The notes beneath the pieces were generated by a model that ran no database searches, was not told the DNA's origin, and worked only from the letters and a program-made list of their open reading frames with translations. A stretch of 43,287 nucleotides of DNA, taken from assembly GCF_003144395.1 (NCBI RefSeq), contig NZ_PENZ01000036.1, forward strand, positions 1 to 43,287, in the 5' to 3' direction. This DNA comes from Proteus faecis. GTDB lineage: Bacteria; Pseudomonadota; Gammaproteobacteria; Enterobacterales; Enterobacteriaceae. Below are positions 1 through 7,726 of this stretch, piece by piece (position 1 is the stretch's first letter; every line of letters starts with the position of its first letter). The translations under genes and the position numbers were made by a program.

Positions 1-102
1 AACATCGAACGCAAGGGCATACTGGAATTACAAGCGGCGGGACTCGTCGTTTCTGCCCATGGAGGCCAGCGTAAATCCGTCGCACAGACGGTTGCGGTCT
101 AA
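1..102 (+). CDS. C-terminal end of an unidentified protein (partial)
   Basis: An open frame runs from the window edge for 33 codons to a TAA at 100-102. Its tail contains the segment ERKGILELQAAGLV, followed by a glycine/lysine-containing loop and a short basic end. This looks like the last helix and wing of a winged-helix domain, but that is only an impression and I do not recognise the protein. The stretch is clearly more GC-rich than the DNA after position 140, which suggests a different origin from the Proteus backbone. The start lies outside the window. Confidence 0.4.
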   Translation, partial: NIERKGILELQAAGLVVSAHGGQRKSVAQTVAV

Positions 103-113
103 GAAGTGGGAAG

Positions 114-133
114 CCTCGCCCGACAGGGCGGGG
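114..133. terminator. GC-rich hairpin, possible terminator
   Basis: An 8-bp stem with one U-G pair (CCTCGCCC and GGGCGGGG) encloses the loop GACA, 12 nt after the stop of the partial gene at 1-102. No T-run follows it, so it may be a weak terminator or only the edge of the GC-rich insert. The RhuM remnant ends immediately to its right. Confidence 0.35.
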
Positions 134-138
134 AGCAG

Positions 139-725
139 TCACATGGTTTGGAAGAAACGATTGGTTTCTTTATTGGAAGGTTCGTAGTCCGCTGCCATGG
201 TGAATATCTCTTTCACCCGTAAATATACTCGCCTCTCACTAGCGCGAATATCCCGGATGCGTTCGAGCATCTCATCAAAGTAATCTAGCACGACTGATTG
301 GCCGATAGGCGGGTTATTCAGACGCTCATCATCCATCACAAACCCTTTGACCAGATACTGCTCCAGAGTTTGCGTTGCCCACTGACGAAACTGTGTACCA
401 CGAACAGAACGGACACGGTAGCCAATCGCGAGGATCATTGAGAGGTTGTAATGCAGCGTGTTGCGATTAACCTGCCGATTACCTTCTTGTCGAACTTGTA
501 AGAAAGACTTACAAGTTGAATTTTGTACAAGCTCACCCTCTTCGTAAACAGCTTTAACATGTTGAGTTATTGCCTGAGGTGTTACCTGATAAAAATTGGC
601 AATTTCAGCCTAAGATAACCACAGCGTATCCGACTCAAAACGGCATTCGACGCGAGTGTCTGTCCACCTTCACTTCGAAACAAAACAAATTCGCCCGGTG
701 GTACTTCAGGAAGATTATCACTCAT
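139..725 (-). pseudogene. RhuM-family protein, broken and truncated
   Basis: The reading frame starts at an ATG at 723-725 behind a good GGAGG ribosome site and begins MSDNLPEVPPGEF. The match to the RhuM family then shifts frame near 651-662. After the shift the family sequence resumes as VECRFESDTLWLS, but the next codon, normally CAG for Gln, is TAG (610-612). The remaining frame is open through the typical segments AIGYRVRSVRGTQFRQWA and YLVKGFVMDDERL, and stops at 139-141 just after FFQTM. RhuM proteins are usually about 330 residues, so the C-terminal part is missing. RhuM was named in Salmonella pathogenicity island 3 and is common on islands and beside restriction systems; its function is uncertain. 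With a frameshift, a nonsense codon and a truncation this is a pseudogene. The open 3' half could still make a roughly 99-residue fragment if an internal start were used. Confidence 0.85.
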
Positions 726-893
726 CAAATTACCTCCGCTCTGTGCGCTATAAATAAACAATGAATAACAATATATCATGTTTAATAAAAAGATAAGGAC
801 ATCTGTAAATAGTAAGAAACCACATTATTTTATGAAATAACAATATGCTACATATCTTAAGATTAGCTGTAATTAAATTGGAGTAGATAGCAA

Positions 894-916
894 TGAGTGG
901 GATCACTGGAGTCGAA
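894..916. repeat. Degenerate copy of the selC 3' end (att-like direct repeat)
   Basis: The segment reads TGAGTGG followed directly by GATCACTGGAGTCGAA. At the 3' end of selC (2021-2048), TGAGTGG is followed, after the five bases CGGAA, by GATCACAGGAGTCGAA. The match is 7/7 plus 15/16 in the same orientation, about 1.1 kb apart. The second block corresponds to the T-arm and acceptor region of the tRNA. That is the part tyrosine-integrase elements usually duplicate when they insert into tRNA genes. I read it as the distal attachment-site scar of a decayed island; chance similarity is the alternative. Confidence 0.6.
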
Positions 917-1149
917 TTTAATGGATAATGGTATTAAATGAGTTTACTGAGTTGGATAAATAGCAGTGCCCCCATTAATGCCTATCCTTATTTAAGGATA
1001 GTGCTGAATTGATTAATTGAACTCACAACACCAAGCGGACACGAACAATGAAATAAAACACACAATTAAGATAATTACTAACTCAGCACTAACTTCATAA
1101 TTTATAAAAAATAAAATTAACTTCACATATAACGATTAACTTTATAAAG
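917..1149. other. Non-coding AT-rich spacer in the island scar
   Basis: I see no convincing gene here. The stretch from the selC-like repeat to the terminator of the IrmA-like gene is AT-rich, has no open frame with a ribosome site, and shows no recognisable RNA. The adjoining stretch from 726 to 893, upstream of the rhuM remnant, is similarly empty. Confidence 0.5.
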
Positions 1150-1186
1150 TTATTATTGTGCTAGCAAACCACCAGCACAATAATAA
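1150..1186 (-). terminator. Hairpin downstream of the IrmA-like gene
   Basis: A perfect 13-bp stem (TTATTATTGTGCT pairing with AGCACAATAATAA) encloses an 11-nt loop, ending 11 nt after the stop of the gene at 1197-1646. It probably ends that transcript, although the minus-strand sequence after the stem is only moderately T-rich. Confidence 0.6.
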
Positions 1187-1196
1187 ACAGAAAGTG

Positions 1197-1646
1197 TTAT
1201 TTAGAGCCACTCACAGACATCTTGGCAAGCTCTGGGTTCATTGGCTCAAAAATACTGAGTGGTAATTGGACTTTACGACCGTTTTTATCTTCAACGACCT
1301 TAATCACTTTAAACTCTCCGATATCGTTACACAGTACTTCTAAAGATGCTGTAATTGAACGGTTAGCCCCCATCTCACCAAAAGGTTCAACTTCAAGCAC
1401 TTCATTACCGATAACACTTCCTTTTTTATCTTTCATCTGCAAAGTCATTTCTAAAGCGCCAAATCCTGCATTATCAAGTGACATATGACTGCCACCATTA
1501 TCTAATGAGAATTCATAACTACAATAACCTTGGTTAAGAAAACTTTCTTTAGTGTGAGTAATACTGGCGTACCTATCTTCTGTTGCTGATGCAGACATAC
1601 TTACTGATAACAATCCCAAGATGAGACAACCCGTTATTTTCTTCAC
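1197..1646 (-). CDS. IrmA-like small secreted protein
   Basis: The protein has 149 residues and starts at a GTG (1644-1646) behind the ribosome site GGGAG. Residues 1-21 form a typical Sec signal peptide (basic MKK, hydrophobic core, ASA cleavage region). The mature part has two cysteines, in GYCSYEF and VLCNDI, that could form one disulfide in the periplasm. It is rich in alternating hydrophobic residues, as expected for a small beta-sandwich. The pattern of an early Cys, the segment LEVEPFGEMGANRS and a second Cys resembles the IrmA family. IrmA is a small secreted fibronectin-III-like protein of uropathogenic E. coli reported to mimic interleukin receptors. I assign this from memory of the family, so an uncharacterised secreted protein remains possible. 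It lies between the selC-like repeat and selC, which suggests island cargo. Confidence 0.55.
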   Translation of the reverse strand: MKKITGCLILGLLSVSMSASATEDRYASITHTKESFLNQGYCSYEFSLDNGGSHMSLDNAGFGALEMTLQMKDKKGSVIGNEVLEVEPFGEMGANRSITASLEVLCNDIGEFKVIKVVEDKNGRKVQLPLSIFEPMNPELAKMSVSGSK

Positions 1647-1745
1647 TATTCACTCCCTATTTTGTTATAAAACCGATGAACTTTATAATAGACGATTTAT
1701 TAATTCACTTTTACTCCACTTTGCCCTCTATCGATTTCTTTCCAT

Positions 1746-1940
1746 TTAGGGCAATTTAAGCCAGAAAATCTTTAAGGAAAGATGTCCTTCCAAAGGTATT
1801 ATCCGTATTGAGTTCTTGATTCGCCTACTCTTTTTTTCTATTTCTCTGAGATCACCACCAGCAGTGAGTATCTTCTTTGCTTGGTTTCGCAGATCACTCG
1901 CTTCAGCAAGTACCACTAAAACAAGTGTAGGGTGAGTCGG
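1746..1940 (-). pseudogene. Remnant of a P4-type tyrosine integrase (N-terminal part)
   Basis: Read on the minus strand from about 1940, the frame gives LAEASDLRNQAKKILTAGGD followed by a basic stretch. This resembles the P4-family integrase segment in which a YPxxSLAEAR-type motif is followed by RDxAKxLLAxGxDP in the N-terminal DUF4102 domain. Nothing upstream restores a start, the residues before LAEAS are out of register with the family, and the frame ends at 1746-1748 without a catalytic domain. The location fits: P4-type integrase genes normally sit directly beside the tRNA gene they use, and selC begins 85 bp away. I infer a decayed integrase. The similarity is short and judged by eye. 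Confidence 0.45.
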
Positions 1941-2024
1941 GTTGACATCAGGAGAGCATAAATTATCTTACTAACTAATATTTAAGGGATTATTTGAGTT
2001 TTGTGGAAGTACATTGAACTTGAG

Positions 2025-2119
2025 TGGCGGAAGATCACAGGAGTCGAACCTGCCAAGGACCGCTGGCGGCCCCATCTGGATTTGAAGTCCAGCCGCCCCA
2101 CCGGGGACGATGATCTTCC
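2025..2119 (-). tRNA. selC: tRNA-Sec (UCA)
   Basis: On the minus strand the sequence folds as the unusual long selenocysteine tRNA. It has the acceptor strand GGAAGATC pairing with GATCTTCC, the anticodon loop ACTTCAAAT with anticodon TCA, a long variable arm, the T-arm GGTTCGACTCC, the discriminator G and an encoded CCA. The total is 95 nt, the same as E. coli selC, and the sequence is almost identical to it. It reads UGA codons as selenocysteine with SelA, SelB and SelD, which are not in this window; typical users are the formate dehydrogenases. selC is a well-known insertion site for islands (for example LEE and phage phi-R73), and here its 3' side faces the decayed accessory patch. Confidence 0.97.
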
Positions 2120-2261
2120 ATTTTTAAATATGGTCAAAAGGAAATAACGGAATGATTATACGCTGAATTATTTTTAATCCCAAGTGCATCAAATCAATAA
2201 AACCTCTTTCAAATAAAATAATCCCGTTTTTGAGTAAAACTTCGGATAATTACCGCGATAC

Positions 2262-2291
2262 TATTGAACTTATACAGTTTCATCCTCATCT
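2262..2291 (+). promoter_or_regulatory. Possible sigma-32 heat-shock promoter for prlC-rsmJ
   Basis: The segment ATTGAAC (2263-2269), a 14-nt spacer and CCTCATCT (2284-2291) resemble the heat-shock consensus CTTGAAA followed by CCCCATNT. The spacing is within the normal range, and the element lies 70 nt before the prlC start. In Salmonella the orthologous opdA-yhiQ operon is heat-shock regulated, which supports the reading. The match is imperfect. Confidence 0.45.
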
Positions 2292-2361
2292 TACTATCTA
2301 TAACGAATAAACTCAGTGGTGTATTTTACGTCACTGCAAACCCAAATACAGGATGTTTTTT

Positions 2362-4404
2362 ATGTCAAATCCATTACTTAGCACAACGGGATTGCCTGCA
2401 TTTTCCCTTATCAAACCAGAACATGTTGTTCCTGCACTAAAAGAAGTTTTAACTACCTATCGCCAAACCGTCGAAAAATTACTGGCTGATAACACGCAAT
2501 TTACCTGGGATAACCTTTGCCAACCCTTAGCAGAAGCTGGCGATAAACTTTCTCGTGTTTGGTCCCCCGTTAGCCATTTAAATTCTGTTAAAAACTGTGC
2601 TGAACTACGTGAAGCGTATGAGCAAAGTTTACCGTTGCTATCTGAATTCAGTACATGGATGGGACAGCATGAAGGCTTATATCAAGCTTATAAATCAATT
2701 AAAGAAAGTGCTGATTTTAATGCGTTAACTCAACCACAGAAAAAAGCGATTGAAAACGCATTACGTGACTTTGAATTATCAGGTATCGGTTTACCTAAAG
2801 AGAAACAACAGCGTTTTGGTGAAATTAGCGCGCGTATGTCTGAATTAAGCGCTAAATATGGAAATAACGTATTAGATGCCACAATGGGTTGGTCTAAATT
2901 AATTACTGATGTAGACGATCTATCTGGTATGCCACAAAGTGCGATTGATGCTGCAAAAGCTATCGCGCAAGCCAAAGGGCAAGACGGCTATCTGTTAACA
3001 CTTGATATGCCTAGCTATCTCCCTGTGATGACCTATGCGGATAATCGTGAACTAAGAAAAGAGATGAGTATCGCTTATAGCACGCGTGCATCAGATCAAG
3101 GTCCAAATGCAGGTCAGTGGGATAACAGTGAAATAATGGCGGAAATCCTCGCATTACGTCACGAACTCGCCCAACTACTTGGTTTTAAAAATTACGCTGA
3201 AAAATCACTTGCCACTAAAATGGCGGAGTCTCCAAAACAAGTCCTTGATTTTTTAACTGATTTAGCACAACGCGCTCACCCACAAGGTAAAGAAGAGTTG
3301 GCTGAGTTAACTCAATTTGCAAAAGAGCACTATGGTGTTGATAAATTAGAGTCTTGGGATCTGGCTTATTACAGCGAAAAACAGAAACAACACCTGTTCT
3401 CAATCGATGATGAGCAATTACGTCCTTACTTCCCTGAACAGCGTGCTTTAAGTGGTTTATTTGAAGTTGTTCATCGTATCTATGGTTTAACAGCCAAAGA
3501 ACGTAACGACATCGACACTTGGCATGATGATGTCCGTTTCTTTGAGCTTTATGATGAAAGTAACACTTTACGTGGTAGTTTCTATCTTGATTTATATGCT
3601 CGCGAACACAAACGTGGTGGCGCTTGGATGGATGATTGCATAGGAAGAATGCGTCATGCTGATGGCAAGCTACAAAACCCCGTTGCTTATCTCACCTGTA
3701 ACTTCAATAAGCCGGTAGGCGATAAACCAGCACTCTTTACTCATAATGAAGTCACCACACTGTTCCATGAGTTTGGGCATGGCTTGCATCATATGTTAAC
3801 GCAAATTGATACTGCTGATGTTGCCGGTATTAATGGCGTACCTTGGGATGCAGTTGAATTACCAAGCCAATTTATGGAAAACTGGTGTTGGGAGCCAGAA
3901 GCATTAGCCTTTATTTCTGGTCATTATGAAACTGGCGAGCCATTACCACAGGCAATGCTTGATAATATGCTTAAAGCAAAAAATTATCAGTCCGCTATGT
4001 TTGTATTACGCCAATTAGAATTTGGTTTGTTTGATTTCCGTTTACATGCAGAGTACGACCCAACGAAGGGAGCTCGTATAATGGAAACCTTAAACAGTGT
4101 GAAAGAACAAGTTTCTGTTGTTCCTTCAACACCTTGGGCGCGTTTCCCTCATGCCTTTAGCCATATCTTTGCAGGTGGGTATGCAGCCGGTTATTACAGC
4201 TATTTATGGGCAGATGTACTGGCAGCTGATGCCTTCTCTCGCTTCTCTGAAGAAGGCATTTTTAACCGCGAAACGGGCCAATCATTCCTTGATAATATTT
4301 TAACTCGTGGTGGTTCAGAAGAACCAATGGAGCTATTCAAGCGCTTCCGTGGTCGTGAACCGAAACTTGATGCTATGCTTAAAGGCTACGGCATTAAAGG
4401 ATGA
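2362..4404 (+). CDS. prlC: Oligopeptidase A (M3 metallopeptidase)
   Basis: This cytoplasmic zinc endopeptidase of the thimet family (M3) degrades short peptides, including cleaved signal peptides. The 680 residues from the ATG at 2362 equal the length of E. coli OpdA. An ATG at 2353 would add MFF, but the AGGA ribosome site at 2350-2353 is placed correctly only for 2362, and MSNPLL matches the family N-terminus. The zinc motif HEFGH is at residues 469-473, and the third ligand (Glu) lies in the following helix region. rsmJ follows after 3 nt, so the two are surely co-transcribed. A sigma-32-like promoter lies upstream. Nothing is odd in the sequence. Confidence 0.97.
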   Translation: MSNPLLSTTGLPAFSLIKPEHVVPALKEVLTTYRQTVEKLLADNTQFTWDNLCQPLAEAGDKLSRVWSPVSHLNSVKNCAELREAYEQSLPLLSEFSTWMGQHEGLYQAYKSIKESADFNALTQPQKKAIENALRDFELSGIGLPKEKQQRFGEISARMSELSAKYGNNVLDATMGWSKLITDVDDLSGMPQSAIDAAKAIAQAKGQDGYLLTLDMPSYLPVMTYADNRELRKEMSIAYSTRASDQGPNAGQWDNSEIMAEILALRHELAQLLGFKNYAEKSLATKMAESPKQVLDFLTDLAQRAHPQGKEELAELTQFAKEHYGVDKLESWDLAYYSEKQKQHLFSIDDEQLRPYFPEQRALSGLFEVVHRIYGLTAKERNDIDTWHDDVRFFELYDESNTLRGSFYLDLYAREHKRGGAWMDDCIGRMRHADGKLQNPVAYLTCNFNKPVGDKPALFTHNEVTTLFHEFGHGLHHMLTQIDTADVAGINGVPWDAVELPSQFMENWCWEPEALAFISGHYETGEPLPQAMLDNMLKAKNYQSAMFVLRQLEFGLFDFRLHAEYDPTKGARIMETLNSVKEQVSVVPSTPWARFPHAFSHIFAGGYAAGYYSYLWADVLAADAFSRFSEEGIFNRETGQSFLDNILTRGGSEEPMELFKRFRGREPKLDAMLKGYGIKG

Positions 4405-4407
4405 TAT

Positions 4408-5154
4408 GTGAATATCTGTTTACTTTGTGAAGAAGGCGCTGATAACAGCGCCTTATCTGATTTAGCGCAACGTTGGGGACTAGTTCACGACGAAACGCAA
4501 ATCATGGCTTTAGTATTAACACCGACTCACCTTGAATTACGCAAACAAGATGAACCTAAATTAGGTGGCATCTATGTGGATTTCGTAGAAGGCACAATGG
4601 CACATCGTCGTAAATTTGGTGGAGGTCGAGGTGAGGCGGTAGCAAAAGCGGTTGGGATCAAAAAAGACTATCTACCTGATGTTGTTGATGCGACAGCAGG
4701 ACTTGGTCGAGATGCATTTGTATTAGCGTCTATTGGTTGCAAAGTCAGAATGGTAGAGCGCCACCCAGTCGTTGCTGCATTACTTGAAGACGGCCTAAAG
4801 CGTGCTTATCTTGATGCTGATATTGGTGAATGGATGCAAGAGAGAATGACGTTAATTCATGCCTCTTCAGCCCAAGCACTCACTGAGATCACCCCCCCTC
4901 CTGATGTTGTTTATCTTGATCCTATGTATCCACATAAGGCGAAAAGTGCATTAGTAAAAAAAGAGATGCGAGTATTTCAGTCTTTAGTGGGTGCTGATGA
5001 AGATGCAGATGCGCTATTAGAACCCGCAATGACTTTGGCGAAAAAACGTGTCGTTGTAAAAAGACCCGACTACGCAGAACCATTAAATAATCAGACTGCA
5101 CATGCCAATGTAACAACCAAAAATCACCGCTTTGATATTTATCCTTGTGTTTAA
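4408..5154 (+). CDS. rsmJ: 16S rRNA (guanine1516-N2)-methyltransferase
   Basis: RsmJ (formerly YhiQ) uses S-adenosylmethionine to methylate N2 of G1516 in 16S rRNA within the assembled small subunit. The product has 248 residues and starts with GTG at 4408, only 3 nt after the prlC stop, which indicates translational coupling. Family segments are all present: [20 protein letters not shown] near residue 30, the SAM-binding segment [17 protein letters not shown] near residue 95, and the catalytic-type motif YLDPMYPHK near residue 170. The gene order prlC-rsmJ is the same as in E. coli. A bidirectional terminator follows. Confidence 0.96.
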   Translation: MNICLLCEEGADNSALSDLAQRWGLVHDETQIMALVLTPTHLELRKQDEPKLGGIYVDFVEGTMAHRRKFGGGRGEAVAKAVGIKKDYLPDVVDATAGLGRDAFVLASIGCKVRMVERHPVVAALLEDGLKRAYLDADIGEWMQERMTLIHASSAQALTEITPPPDVVYLDPMYPHKAKSALVKKEMRVFQSLVGADEDADALLEPAMTLAKKRVVVKRPDYAEPLNNQTAHANVTTKNHRFDIYPCV

Positions 5155-5171
5155 GGTTATCCTTTTATTAT

Positions 5172-5196
5172 AAAGGGGCTATAAAAGCCCCTTTAT
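5172..5196. terminator. Bidirectional terminator between rsmJ and the SDR gene
   Basis: A strong stem (AAAGGGGCT with AGCCCCTTT, loop ATAAA) is flanked by A-rich and T-rich sequence. It can end rsmJ on the plus strand and the convergent dehydrogenase gene on the minus strand. Confidence 0.8.
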
Positions 5197-5228
5197 TACA
5201 CCACCACAGCTTTTCTTCTATTTTCTGA

Positions 5229-5978
5229 TTATTGAATACTATACCCACCATCAATAACAAGATTATGACCATTTATCATATCTGAAGCATTACTCGCTAA
5301 AAAGACAGCGGCTGCGGCAATCTCTTCTGGTTCTGCAAAGCGTTTAGCTGGAATTTGAGCTTTCATCTTTTCACCTTTCTCTCCTTCCCAAGCCTGCTTT
5401 CCTAAATCGGTCATCACAATAGTGGGAGATATTGCATTGATTTGTAAACCTTTAGGTGCCCATTCTGACGCTAACACTTTGGTCATACCGATAACACCCG
5501 CTTTAGTAGCACAATAAGCAATATGTTCGGGCAAAGCTATCACACCTGCTTGAGAGGCCAAATTGATAATCTTCCCTTGCCCTTGTTGTAACATATATTT
5601 TCCCACTTCTTGGCATAACAAAAATGTCCCCGTTAAATTGACTGATAACGTTTTATTCCAGTCCTCAACAGAAAGTGATCCCGCAGGCGCTAACGCGACA
5701 ATACCTGCGCAATTCACCAAAATATCAATATGGCCAAATTCTTCAAATACGGAATAAACCGCACGATGTACAGACTCTTCATTTGTGACATCACATTGAA
5801 TACCAACTGCACTATTTAATTGCTGAGCAACTTGCTCAACTTTCTCGGATCTATCTAATAACGCGACTTTTGCCCCTTTCTGAATAAACATCTTAGCAAT
5901 AGATAATCCAATTCCAGCGGCTCCACCAGTAATAACAGCGACTTTATTTGGTAGAGTAAAATCGATCTGCATTGCCAT
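5229..5978 (-). CDS. Short-chain dehydrogenase/reductase, GolD-like
   Basis: A 249-residue classical SDR enzyme with a Rossmann fold. The dinucleotide motif TGGAAGIG is at residues 17-24 and NCAG (a variant of NNAG) near 89. The catalytic Ser142, Tyr155 and Lys159 sit in NLASQAG and YCATK. An acidic residue after the second strand (LLDRSE, Asp42) suggests NAD rather than NADP. The best family resemblance is to sugar-alcohol dehydrogenases of the D-threitol dehydrogenase (GolD) or gluconate-5-dehydrogenase type, but the substrate cannot be read from the sequence. It stands alone, convergent with rsmJ and upstream of no transporter or kinase, so context gives no pathway. The ribosome site AGGAG precedes the ATG. 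Confidence 0.85.
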   Translation of the reverse strand: MAMQIDFTLPNKVAVITGGAAGIGLSIAKMFIQKGAKVALLDRSEKVEQVAQQLNSAVGIQCDVTNEESVHRAVYSVFEEFGHIDILVNCAGIVALAPAGSLSVEDWNKTLSVNLTGTFLLCQEVGKYMLQQGQGKIINLASQAGVIALPEHIAYCATKAGVIGMTKVLASEWAPKGLQINAISPTIVMTDLGKQAWEGEKGEKMKAQIPAKRFAEPEEIAAAAVFLASNASDMINGHNLVIDGGYSIQ

Positions 5979-6094
5979 AAATTTCTCCTACAAAAATAAT
6001 CACTTTATAAAGTGCCTCTTTTTTAAGGATAGCAGATGAAAAATTTGAAAAAGATAAGATAGGTAAACGAGGGTAGCAGATTCAAGGGGATCTG

Positions 6095-6113
6095 ACGGGT
6101 GTTAAACACCCGT
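6095..6113 (-). terminator. Hairpin downstream of gdhA
   Basis: An 8-bp perfect stem (ACGGGTGT with ACACCCGT, loop TAA) lies 17 nt after the gdhA stop on the minus strand. The T-run is poor, so termination may be partial or the stem may protect the 3' end. Confidence 0.6.
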
Positions 6114-6129
6114 TCAGAATAGATAAAAT

Positions 6130-7470
6130 TTATAGTACGCCTTGAGCCAACATTGCATCCGCGACTTTAACAAAGCCTGCAATGTTCGCGCCTTGAATAT
6201 AATTAGTCTGCTTACCTTCACCACCGTAGTTCACACAAGCATGGTGAATATCTAACATAATGTGATGTAAGCGAGCATCGACTTTCTCCGCTTTCCAGCT
6301 TAAACGTGCTGCATTCTGTGCCATCTCTAAACCAGAGGTTGCAACACCACCGGCATTAGCCGCTTTACCTGGTGCAAAAAGAACACCTGCTTCAATAAAG
6401 GCATCAGTTGCTGCGATTGTTGTTGGCATATTTGCACCTTCAGCAACCGCCTTCACACCATTTTTGATAAGCACTTTAGCTGCTTCTAAATCTAACTCAT
6501 TTTGTGTTGCACAAGGCAAAGCAATATCAACAGGAACTGCCCAAGGTTGTTGACCTTCAAGATATGTTAAGCCAAATTCTTTTGCATACTCTTCAACACG
6601 ACCGTAATTATTTTTAATTTCAGTGAGTCGAGCGAGTTTTTCAGTCGTAAATCCAGCTTCATCAACCACAGTACCACCTGAATCTGATGCAGTTATTACC
6701 TTAGCACCTAATTCTAAACATTTTTCGATAGTGAACTGTGCAACATTACCTGCACCAGAAACCGCCACACGCATTCCCTCAAGAGACATACCATGACGTT
6801 TAAGCATTGCATCAGTAAAGTAAACTAAACCGTACCCTGTGGCTTCTGGACGGATTAAACTGCCACCGAATGAAAGGCCTTTACCTGTAAATACACATTC
6901 ATTACTATTAGACAGCTTTTTCATCATACCGGCCATAAAACCAACTTCTCGAGCCCCTACACCAATATCACCCGCAGGAACATCAGTATTGGCGCCTAAA
7001 TGGCGATAAAGTTCAGTCATCAGTGCCTGACAAAAACGCATCACTTCCCCATGACTTTTACCTTTAGGATTAAAATCAGAACCACCTTTGGCTCCCCCCA
7101 TCGGCAATGTAGTTAATGCATTTTTAAATGTTTGCTCAAAACCTAAGAATTTTAGGATGGAAAGATTGACTGATGGATGAAAACGCATACCACCTTTGTA
7201 AGGTCCAATGGCTGAGTTAAATTGGATGCGCCATGCACGGTTAACTTGTACTTGCCCTTTGTCATCTAACCAACAGACGCGAAACTGAATAATTCGTTCA
7301 GGCTCAACTAAACGCTCAAGTAATGATTGTTCACGATATTGTGGGTTTTTCTCTAAAAAAGGCCACAAAGTGGTAAAAACTTCACGAACCGCCTGATGAT
7401 ACTCAGGTTGATGAGCGTTATATTTTTCTACCCCTTCTAAAAACGAAGATAATGAGCCAGATATATTCAT
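6130..7470 (-). CDS. gdhA: NADP-specific glutamate dehydrogenase
   Basis: GdhA reductively aminates 2-oxoglutarate to glutamate with NADPH, the main ammonia-assimilation route when nitrogen is plentiful. The product has 446 residues, the usual length for the hexameric bacterial enzyme. Recognisable parts include the substrate-binding segment YKGGMRFHPSVN, the active-site lysine region PMGGAKGGSDFNP, the conserved PAGDIGVGAREVG, and the dinucleotide-binding segment VAVSGAGNVAQ. The start ATG at 7468-7470 is followed by the family-typical N-terminus. It is a single-gene unit with a long AT-rich upstream region. For a urease-positive, ammonia-rich organism such as Proteus, its role in ammonia capture is expected, but that is background knowledge. 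Confidence 0.96.
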   Translation of the reverse strand: MNISGSLSSFLEGVEKYNAHQPEYHQAVREVFTTLWPFLEKNPQYREQSLLERLVEPERIIQFRVCWLDDKGQVQVNRAWRIQFNSAIGPYKGGMRFHPSVNLSILKFLGFEQTFKNALTTLPMGGAKGGSDFNPKGKSHGEVMRFCQALMTELYRHLGANTDVPAGDIGVGAREVGFMAGMMKKLSNSNECVFTGKGLSFGGSLIRPEATGYGLVYFTDAMLKRHGMSLEGMRVAVSGAGNVAQFTIEKCLELGAKVITASDSGGTVVDEAGFTTEKLARLTEIKNNYGRVEEYAKEFGLTYLEGQQPWAVPVDIALPCATQNELDLEAAKVLIKNGVKAVAEGANMPTTIAATDAFIEAGVLFAPGKAANAGGVATSGLEMAQNAARLSWKAEKVDARLHHIMLDIHHACVNYGGEGKQTNYIQGANIAGFVKVADAMLAQGVL

Positions 7471-7672
7471 TCAACTATTCCTTTTTTGTGTAATGTGATG
7501 ATGACATAACCTCATTTATTCGGAATATTTTTGGGTTTTTGTGAGGTTGATATTGTTTTGCTTCTTGAATATATCATTAAAATGTATTCACACTTCAAGA
7601 CATTTTTTTCATAATTAGACAAATAAAAAAGGTTGACTCAGTTTAACTGTCGGAAAAATAGGAATTTTAGGC

Positions 7673-7705
7673 AAAAAAATACCTGCATAAGCAGGCATTT
7701 TTTTT
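7673..7705. terminator. Terminator downstream of uspA
   Basis: A CCTGC/GCAGG stem with loop ATAA is flanked by seven A residues on one side and eight T residues on the other, so it works on both strands. On the minus strand it ends uspA. Confidence 0.75.
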
Positions 7706-7726
7706 GCTTAAACAAGCAATCGATTA

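Noticed and set aside
570-764. Plus-strand open frame opposite the rhuM remnant.
   Set aside because: It is antisense to recognisable RhuM sequence and has no ribosome site or family similarity.
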